Below, piece after piece: positions 1-5,562 of a stretch of 13,733 nt of DNA (position 1 is its first letter; each line of letters begins with the position of its first letter). The notes beneath the pieces are model-generated. The model ran no database searches, was not told the DNA's origin, and worked only from the letters and a program-made list of their open reading frames with translations. This stretch comes from NBML01 sp029939535 (GTDB lineage: Bacteria; Desulfobacterota; Desulfobacteria; Desulfobacterales; Desulfobacteraceae), in assembly GCA_029939535.1 (NCBI GenBank), contig JAOZST010000098.1:1-13733 (forward strand). The letters run 5' to 3'. The translations under genes were made by a program, and so were the position numbers.

Positions 1-1445
1 AAATTGTATTTCTTCATTTTATAATAAAGCAGCTGTCGTGAAATACCCAGTTTTCTGGAGGTTTTACTAACATTTCCCCTGTATTCCAGCAGAAACCTGC
101 GTACTAATTCCTGTTCCTGCTCTTTTTTATGGGAAATAAGATCACCACTTATCATTTGGGTACTTTCCCCGGTCCTGGAATGGGGAGGTATTTTATTCCC
201 ATTCCCCAGGCCAAGGGATTTATGTTTGACAGACCAATTTGAAAAATGGGACTGGAGGTGCTTCATGGCAATTTTATCACTGGTCCCGATTATATTCATG
301 GCCCCTTCTATCACATGTTCCAGCTCCCGGACATTGCCTGGCCAATCATAGGACTGGAAGGCTTCCATGACATTATCCTCAATGCCGTTGACATTTTTAT
401 AAAGCATTTTATTGTGTTTTTGAATAAAATGCCTGACCAGGAGAGGAAGATCCCCCAGCCTGCTGCGCAGAGGAACAATATGGATAAAAACAACTCCCAG
501 CCTGTAAAAGAGATCTGAACGAAGGCTTTTATCAACAATGGCCTGATGTGGGTCCTGGTTTACGGAACTGATAATCTTTAAATCAAATTTAATTTCCTTT
601 AACTCCCCGACCCTTCTCACCTTTCTCTCCTGGATGATCCTGAGGATTTTACTCTGAAGCCCCACAGGCATGGAATTGATTTCATCCAGGAAAATAGTAC
701 CCTTACTGGTCCTTTCAAAAAGGCCTGCCTTGTTGATGGCCCCGGTAAAAGCCCCCTTGGAGGTACCAAACAATATCCCCTCCAAAAGGTTTTCCGGAAT
801 AGCCGCGCAATTGACCGGGGTATACTTTTTTTCACTTCTGGGGCTGTGGTTGTGGATGGCCCGGGCAAACAATTCCTTACCGGTTCCTGTTTCCCCGTAA
901 AGCATGACCGGTGAAGGAGTATGGGCTGCCATGCCTGCGGCATTCAGTGCATCTCTGAATGCCGGATCTTCACCTATAATACTGTCAAAGGTAATCATCT
1001 GGGTTTTCATGCGCTGTTTTTTTGCAGGCATTTTCATGGATGCCAGGGTTTCAGCCAGCACATTATAATCCCGCACAAAACCAATGGACCCCACCATCTC
1101 ATCCCCATTAAATATGGGGAAAACATTGTGGATGGTATTGGCAAATTTCCCCATGCGGGTCCTGTAATAAATGGGCTGGTCAATAATCGGCTGTTGGGTG
1201 ATCAAACACTGCATGAACATGCTGGACTCATTGTCCAGGTCATAGACATCCACGATCCTGTTAAATAATGCATTTTCAGGGTCCAGTTCATCAATGCGGG
1301 ACATGGCATCATTGTAATAGACAATGACCCCATCAACATTGGTAATGAGGACGCCATCATTATATTTATCAAAAACTGCCAGAAAATTAGCATTATCCAG
1401 ATCAAATAAAAACTTCCTGGCTTTTTGTTTTGAAAAAGAATTCAT
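1..1445 (-). CDS. RocR-like sigma-54-dependent transcriptional activator (PAS, AAA+, Fis HTH), 3' end off the window
   Basis: An open frame of 481 complete codons runs from ATG at 1445 to the left edge without a stop. Residues about 20-135 look like a PAS sensor domain. The AAA+ sigma-54 interaction domain follows, with Walker A GETGTGKE from residue 184, the sigma-54 contact loop GAFTGA at 231-236 and a Walker B stretch TIFLDEI. The last residues (NVSKTSRKLGISRQLLYYK) are a Fis-type helix-turn-helix, so only the extreme C-terminus is missing. The loop context LFGTSKGAFTGA resembles the RocR subfamily rather than the commoner LFGHEKGAFTGA form. The gene begins one base after the etfA stop, with no strong Shine-Dalgarno sequence, so it is probably translationally coupled to etfA. 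It likely activates sigma-54 promoters for this catabolic cluster in response to a ligand bound by the PAS domain. That target is inferred from position, and I found no canonical -24/-12 promoter in the intergenic regions I inspected. Confidence 0.93.
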   Translation of the reverse strand, partial: MNSFSKQKARKFLFDLDNANFLAVFDKYNDGVLITNVDGVIVYYNDAMSRIDELDPENALFNRIVDVYDLDNESSMFMQCLITQQPIIDQPIYYRTRMGKFANTIHNVFPIFNGDEMVGSIGFVRDYNVLAETLASMKMPAKKQRMKTQMITFDSIIGEDPAFRDALNAAGMAAHTPSPVMLYGETGTGKELFARAIHNHSPRSEKKYTPVNCAAIPENLLEGILFGTSKGAFTGAINKAGLFERTSKGTIFLDEINSMPVGLQSKILRIIQERKVRRVGELKEIKFDLKIISSVNQDPHQAIVDKSLRSDLFYRLGVVFIHIVPLRSRLGDLPLLVRHFIQKHNKMLYKNVNGIEDNVMEAFQSYDWPGNVRELEHVIEGAMNIIGTSDKIAMKHLQSHFSNWSVKHKSLGLGNGNKIPPHSRTGESTQMISGDLISHKKEQEQELVRRFLLEYRGNVSKTSRKLGISRQLLYYKMKKYN

Positions 1446-1446
1446 C

Positions 1447-2463
1447 TTATAATTGTTTTGTCAGTTCCGGAATAATTTCCATTAGATCCCCTGTCACGTA
1501 ATAATCACTGTTTGCCACTATGGCGGTATTTTCATCACTGTTAACGGCAATGATCATCTTTGCGGTTTTCATTCCCGCAAAGTGCTGCATGGATCCGGAA
1601 ATACCACAGGCAATATATACCAGCGGACTGACCTTTTCACCGGTCTGACCCACCTGGTGGGCATAGGGAATCCAGCCAAGATCCACGGCCACACGGGATG
1701 CCCCCACTGCTGCATTCATTTTTTCAGCACAGTCAAATAAAATGGAAAAATTTTCTTTGTTTTTCATACCCCGGCCACCGGCAATGATGATCTCTGCTTC
1801 CGAAAGACTAATACTCTGGTCATCTGCCCCTGACTGATCCCCATAGTCCCTGAACAGAACCTTGAAATTATCAGGAATGGAATTATCAACATCAAAGGAA
1901 AAATATTCCGGTTCACATGGGCAGGGCACTGCCTGGACAGCATTGGGCCGGATACCAAACAAAACAAACTCACCCTTTAATTTTATACTTGCAATGGCCT
2001 TGCCTGAATACTGGGAGGTCCTGGCAACATTATTATTCAAATCCACATCCATGCAATCCATTACCAGAGGGGCATCCAGCAATGCAGCCACCCTGGGAAT
2101 AATATCCCTCCCCCTGGCACTTGACAGGCCAAGAATCGTGTAGATATCCATTTCCTTTGCAGCGGCAGCTATATTTGAGGCCTGAACCATTGGATTCTCC
2201 ATGGCCCGGGCCTGGAACCCCATATCAACGATTCCATGTACTCCCCAGGCGGCCAGATTATCCTTTACCCTGTCTTTTTTGTTATCATCAATCCCGTTTT
2301 CAGACAGGATAAAAGCATAGATTCGGGCATCATCCTTCTGAGCCAGGGTAATGACCCCGTAATTTGTCTCCTTGATCTGCCCGTTTTCAGTTTCCCGATT
2401 TTCTGTCTCCCGATTTTCTGTCTCCCGATTTTCTGTCTCAATGATTATTCCGATTTTTTTCAT
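1447..2463 (-). CDS. etfA: Electron transfer flavoprotein alpha subunit
   Basis: This 338-residue protein is the FAD-binding subunit of an ETF heterodimer, which takes electrons from flavin dehydrogenases and passes them to ETF-quinone oxidoreductase or another acceptor. The C-terminal FAD domain (about 215-335) is textbook: GGRG at 229-232, GASR at 254-257, QVGQTG at 270-275, CGISG at 286-290 and the QH pair at 293-294. The middle part has the expected ARGRDIIPRVAALLDAPLV stretch near 116-134. The N-terminal segment is unusual: after the first beta strand, four tandem ETENR/ETENG units (residues 9-28) replace the usual short loop. ATG overlaps the etfB stop by four bases (ATGA), so the two subunits are translationally coupled. 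The cluster context suggests that it serves the upstream sarcosine-oxidase-like flavoproteins. Identity is firm; the partner dehydrogenase is inferred. Confidence 0.96.
   Translation of the reverse strand: MKKIGIIIETENRETENRETENRETENGQIKETNYGVITLAQKDDARIYAFILSENGIDDNKKDRVKDNLAAWGVHGIVDMGFQARAMENPMVQASNIAAAAKEMDIYTILGLSSARGRDIIPRVAALLDAPLVMDCMDVDLNNNVARTSQYSGKAIASIKLKGEFVLFGIRPNAVQAVPCPCEPEYFSFDVDNSIPDNFKVLFRDYGDQSGADDQSISLSEAEIIIAGGRGMKNKENFSILFDCAEKMNAAVGASRVAVDLGWIPYAHQVGQTGEKVSPLVYIACGISGSMQHFAGMKTAKMIIAVNSDENTAIVANSDYYVTGDLMEIIPELTKQL
2380..2439 (-). repeat. In-frame 15-bp minisatellite inside etfA
   Basis: Three identical 15-bp units (2425-2439, 2410-2424, 2395-2409) are followed by a fourth unit at 2380-2394 with four mismatches. 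On the coding strand each unit reads GAGACAGAAAATCGG and encodes ETENR; the degenerate unit encodes ETENG. The unit length is a multiple of three, so copy-number change would lengthen or shorten the protein without a frameshift. Confidence 0.93.
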
Positions 2464-3387
2464 GATATGACCTTTGCTTCATTTTTCAGGATATTAACCA
2501 ATTTAGCGGCAATCTCTTCAGGGGAGCCTTTGATCTCTTTGGGTGAACGTTCCTGGACCAGGGGCTCCAGCCCCACAATGGATGAGCTGCCCATGGGCTG
2601 TTCAAAGTTCAGATCCTTAAAATCAATTAAATGCACAGGCTTTTTCCTGGACTTGACCACATCGGGAAAGGTGGGGTAGGCAGGGGTGTTCAGCCCTCTC
2701 CCAGCAGCAATGACACAGGGAAGTCCCAGATCACAGGTTTTTATTTTCCCTCCCCCAAGGTCATATTCCACAATGACACGGCCAGGCCCGGCCTTATCCG
2801 CCACAGCCTTANNNNNNNNNNNNNNNNNNNNNNNNNNNNNNNNNNNNNNNNNNNNNNNNNNNNNNNNNNNNNNNNNNNNNNNNNNNNNNNNNNNNNNNNN
2901 NNNNNNNNNNNGCCTTATCCGCCACAGCCTTAACCGCCACAGCATTGGTCACCACGGGAAAATCAAACAAAGCGCCCAGACGAAACATGGTCTGCATTCC
3001 CTCTGAATCAATGGACTCCTTTCCAGTAAAAATGATGTCTGGATTACCGTCCTGTTCAATGGCTGTTTTCAGAGCTCTTGCAGTTGTCATGCTGTCATGT
3101 ATCCTGTTGGTATGAATTAATATACCACGATCAGCGCCCATGGCCATGGCGGAACGGATGGTCTTTTCCGCATCTTTTTTACCCAGGCACACCGCAATAA
3201 TTTCCGATCCCTTATATTCTTTTTTTAGCACAGCAGCTTCAGTGACTGCATGTTCATCAAAGGGATTGAGTAAAAATGCTATGTTTTCGTCAATTCCGCA
3301 GTTATCCTGGCCATTTTTATTATTATCACGAATTGTGATATTTGCCGCAGAATCAGGAACATTTTTTATACAGACATAGATTTGCAT
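2460..3387 (-). CDS. etfB: Electron transfer flavoprotein beta subunit (interrupted only by an assembly gap)
   Basis: This is the AMP-binding partner of EtfA. The N-terminal part (3387 to the gap) carries family hallmarks: a LLNPFDEHAVTEA stretch, the AMAMGADRGILI segment and PDIIFTGKESID. The part after the gap carries the conserved RGLNTPAYPTFPDVVKSRKKP region and the C-terminal tail. The run of N splits the gene and, at its nominal size, shifts the frame. The gap is flanked by the same 21 bases on each side. Merging them removes 121 bases and leaves 807 bases, that is 268 codons plus a stop, in one frame, which matches normal EtfB size. I therefore treat the gene as intact, not frameshifted. 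It is the first ETF gene after the hairpin that follows the DAO gene, and it overlaps etfA by four bases. Confidence 0.93.
2791..2932. other. Assembly gap (100 N) with duplicated 21-bp flanks
   Basis: Bases 2812-2911 are exactly 100 N, a conventional filler for an unknown gap. The 21 bases before it (2791-2811) are identical to the 21 bases after it (2912-2932), beginning gccttatccgcc. This is what two contigs overlapping by a short word look like when joined by filler instead of merged. Collapsing the overlap restores the etfB frame. Confidence 0.95.
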
Positions 3388-3417
3388 ATCTTATATCCTA
3401 GGTTTAAGTTATTCGCA

Positions 3418-3444
3418 ATTATAGCCTTGACAGGCATTTTACAA
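3418..3444 (-). promoter_or_regulatory. Possible sigma-70 promoter for etfBA
   Basis: On the minus strand a perfect TATAAT lies at 3423-3418, about 30 bases upstream of the etfB ATG. The best -35 candidate is TTGTAA at 3444-3439 with a short 15-base spacer, so the call is weak. It lies just downstream of the strong hairpin at 3447-3492, which would make sense if the ETF genes have their own start. Confidence 0.3.
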
Positions 3445-3446
3445 AT

Positions 3447-3492
3447 ATCAAAGGCAGCGCTGGTTTAATATAGAACCTGCGCTGCCTTTGAT
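3447..3492 (-). terminator. Strong hairpin between the DAO gene and etfB (terminator, attenuator or processing site)
   Basis: Perfect 14-bp arms lie at 3447-3460 (ATCAAAGGCAGCGC) and 3479-3492. A mismatch and four more pairs inside them close an 8-base loop. The hairpin lies 72 bases past the DAO stop codon. In the minus-strand transcript it is followed only by AUUUGU, a poor U-tract; in the plus direction it is followed by GUUUUUAU. It could partly terminate or stabilise the upstream message, or block antisense transcription. The structure is certain; the role is not. Confidence 0.5.
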
Positions 3493-3564
3493 GTTTTTAT
3501 CATCTAAATTTTTCTGGTGCTGGAAAGACCAATGGGTCGTCCAGACCAGGCTGATTTAAAATTT

Positions 3565-4902
3565 TTATCCGTTTACTGAAAAACTGGAGTTATAATTGAT
3601 CTCTCTTTTTCTTGAGAAAAATCCAACATCCATGGTCCGTTTGGTATACTTATATGTAAACTGAAACGGTTCTTTGTCATGGTCCAGTCCTTTTTCACAG
3701 GCTTCAATTAGTTCCGCCATCATAAGGCCTACAACAGGGGCATTTTTGTACTGGTTGCCGGAAGAACCGATTGCCATATAGAATCCAGGCAGATCTGATT
3801 TATCGTATATTGGAATCCAGTCATCGGAACAATCATATAGGTCAACAACTCCCTTGGGCTGGTTGGGAACCTGCAGGGTGGGGATTCTTTTCCCAAGACG
3901 GTAGCACTGGGCTTTCCACTGCTCTTCGGTCAGGACATTGTCACGGCCATGGCCGCCTTTTCCTTCATAGAAATCATCGGGATCAACCCATTCCTGGGGA
4001 TCGCAGTCCGGATCTTCAGAACCAATGAGAAATGTGTTTCCGACTTCAGGTCTTACATAGCATCCAATATCACCGTCAGACATGTGGTATCCTGTGTTCA
4101 GATAATCATAGTCATCTGGAGAAGGGCAGTACATTACTTCGTGGCGAAGGGCCTTAGTCTTGATGTTGCAGCCTTCCCAAACACCTTCTGCCATCTGATT
4201 GATCTTAAAGGAGTGAGGTCCACCAACATTCACGACAATACCTGCATCAATCTGGGTTCCGTCTTTTAAGGTAATACCGCTCACCTTACCGTTTTCGCTT
4301 CGAACATCCACGACCTCGGCATTGAACATGAACTTGGCACCTTTGGCTTCAGCCGCCCTCATGATATTATGGGCAGACAGGGCAGGGTCATTTACATACC
4401 CGGCTTCAGGACAGAAAATTCCACCTTCAAGATATTCAGTGGGTTCATCGTAAAATTTGGGATCTTCAGGACGTCTGATGGGCCAGAATTTATGGAGATC
4501 AACAACAGGTACTTTCCCTTTTATCTTGTCATTGTCCCATTCTTCATAGACAACACCCACTTCATCATAGTTTGCCTGTACTTTTCTCCAGTCATGGCCT
4601 TCAGATTTCAGCAGGATGGACCCTGTGTTCATGTATTTGGCATGGCCTTTTTCATCTTCAGTATGGTCCAGGTATTCTTCCCAGTTCAGCCAGTATTTAA
4701 AGCCTTCATAGGCCATAGCAACCCCGTCAGCCGTTGAATAATGTGCCCGTACAATGGCACATGATCCAGCTGTAGAACCTTCTCCGGCATCGGGAAGCTT
4801 ATCAACGCTGAGGGTCTTGTATCCCTTCTGGGAAAGTTCATAGGCAATGGGGGCTCCAATAACACCCGCACCAATAATAATTGCATCAAATTTGTCGTTC
4901 AT
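3565..4902 (-). CDS. DAO-family FAD-dependent oxidoreductase, SoxB paralogue lacking the covalent-FMN histidine
   Basis: A 445-residue flavoprotein of the DAO family (the sarcosine, glycine and D-amino-acid oxidase group). The N-terminal dinucleotide-binding motif GAGVIG is at residues 11-16, with an acidic residue ending the second beta strand (D34), then GSTAGSCAIVRAHYS. The C-terminal part has the FAD-contacting GFYMAIGSSGNQYKNAP region. The SoxB stretch containing Arg-His-Asp is here AGYVNDPALSAHNIMRAA, so the histidine that anchors FMN in heterotetrameric SoxB is missing; a single noncovalent FAD is expected. I chose ATG at 4902 over the in-frame ATG at 4938 because a strong AAAGGAGA sits about eight bases before 4902 and the earlier start would overlap soxG. 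It follows soxG by 17 bases and precedes etfBA. The substrate is unknown: dimethylglycine, sarcosine or another N-methyl amino acid are plausible by context only. Confidence 0.88.
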   Translation of the reverse strand: MNDKFDAIIIGAGVIGAPIAYELSQKGYKTLSVDKLPDAGEGSTAGSCAIVRAHYSTADGVAMAYEGFKYWLNWEEYLDHTEDEKGHAKYMNTGSILLKSEGHDWRKVQANYDEVGVVYEEWDNDKIKGKVPVVDLHKFWPIRRPEDPKFYDEPTEYLEGGIFCPEAGYVNDPALSAHNIMRAAEAKGAKFMFNAEVVDVRSENGKVSGITLKDGTQIDAGIVVNVGGPHSFKINQMAEGVWEGCNIKTKALRHEVMYCPSPDDYDYLNTGYHMSDGDIGCYVRPEVGNTFLIGSEDPDCDPQEWVDPDDFYEGKGGHGRDNVLTEEQWKAQCYRLGKRIPTLQVPNQPKGVVDLYDCSDDWIPIYDKSDLPGFYMAIGSSGNQYKNAPVVGLMMAELIEACEKGLDHDKEPFQFTYKYTKRTMDVGFFSRKREINYNSSFSVNG

Positions 4903-4919
4903 TATTATATCTCCTTTGT

Positions 4920-5552
4920 TTATAAACTTTTTATCCATTCTGTAAATTTTGTTTCACCTGCCGGTGCAAGCCCAAACTCTTCTCCCGCATGGAGGATGGC
5001 ATGGATTATATCTCTTCCATATCCCCTGGAGCATGTCAGGACCACGCAGGATTTTTCTGCATCCCGGCTCAGGGCAACTATCTGGCAGGGCACATGGGAA
5101 AAAGGCCCCTGGGACAGAAATGGAGTTTCCCTGGCAGTATCCATAAAATCCAGTGAAGACAGTTTTTCACAAATTGAAAAAACTGCTTCTCCAATGATTG
5201 CGACAAAAACAGTGCCCTCTGTCACATCTGTGTATTCAGGTTCTGCCGGCATTTCAAAGCCATCTCCATCCAAATGGTATAGAGAAGTCTGGGTGCCATT
5301 CATCCTGTTAACCAGGACTCCGTTTTCCAGAACAGACTGGCAGGGGACTTCAGGAATACTTATCCCAAAGGGTTTCTTAGAACCTAGGTCAGAACACTGC
5401 AGATCAAGCCTTGTTCTATGACTCAGGTCCACAAGCCAGGGTCCTTCACCCTGGTTATGGTATTCCAGAACCACATTCCAATTATCCCGCACCTCTTTTT
5501 TGAGAGGTGTTGATTTAAACACAACAGGTGAGTATCTTTTTATCTCTTTCAT
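4920..5552 (-). CDS. soxG: Sarcosine oxidase gamma subunit family protein
   Basis: A 210-residue protein, close to normal SoxG size, in the place expected after soxA in soxBDAG operons. SoxG is the small subunit of heterotetrameric sarcosine oxidase; it resembles the folate-binding aminomethyltransferase fold but holds no known cofactor. The sequence is poorly conserved, as is usual for SoxG. Its C-terminal stretch (VVLTCSRGYGRDIIHAILHAG) fits the family pattern of a Ser-Arg turn followed by a helix. The ATG at 5552 lies ten bases after the soxA stop. The Shine-Dalgarno sequence AAGGGA overlaps that stop codon, indicating coupling. The identification rests on weak similarity plus strong gene order. 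Confidence 0.8.
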   Translation of the reverse strand: MKEIKRYSPVVFKSTPLKKEVRDNWNVVLEYHNQGEGPWLVDLSHRTRLDLQCSDLGSKKPFGISIPEVPCQSVLENGVLVNRMNGTQTSLYHLDGDGFEMPAEPEYTDVTEGTVFVAIIGEAVFSICEKLSSLDFMDTARETPFLSQGPFSHVPCQIVALSRDAEKSCVVLTCSRGYGRDIIHAILHAGEEFGLAPAGETKFTEWIKSL

Positions 5553-5562
5553 GATATTTCCC

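Noticed and set aside
246..943. Short plus- and minus-strand frames at the left end
   Set aside because: All overlap the continuous 481-codon reading frame of the sigma-54 regulator, whose motifs are clear.
2236..2679. Plus-strand open frame of 147 codons across the etfA/etfB junction
   Set aside because: It is antisense to etfA and etfB, and its repetitive stretch is simply the reverse reading of the 15-bp minisatellite.
2460..3387. etfB as a frameshifted pseudogene
   Set aside because: The apparent frame change comes from the N filler plus a duplicated 21-bp overlap; merging the overlap gives a full-length gene.
3412..3428. Sigma-54-like element on the minus strand upstream of etfB
   Set aside because: GG and GC are only 8 bases apart, so it cannot be a -24/-12 promoter; the same bases read better as a TATAAT box.
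4903..4938. Upstream in-frame ATG at 4938 for the DAO gene
   Set aside because: The extra 12 residues precede a strong Shine-Dalgarno sequence and ATG 4902, and the longer form would overlap soxG without its own ribosome site.
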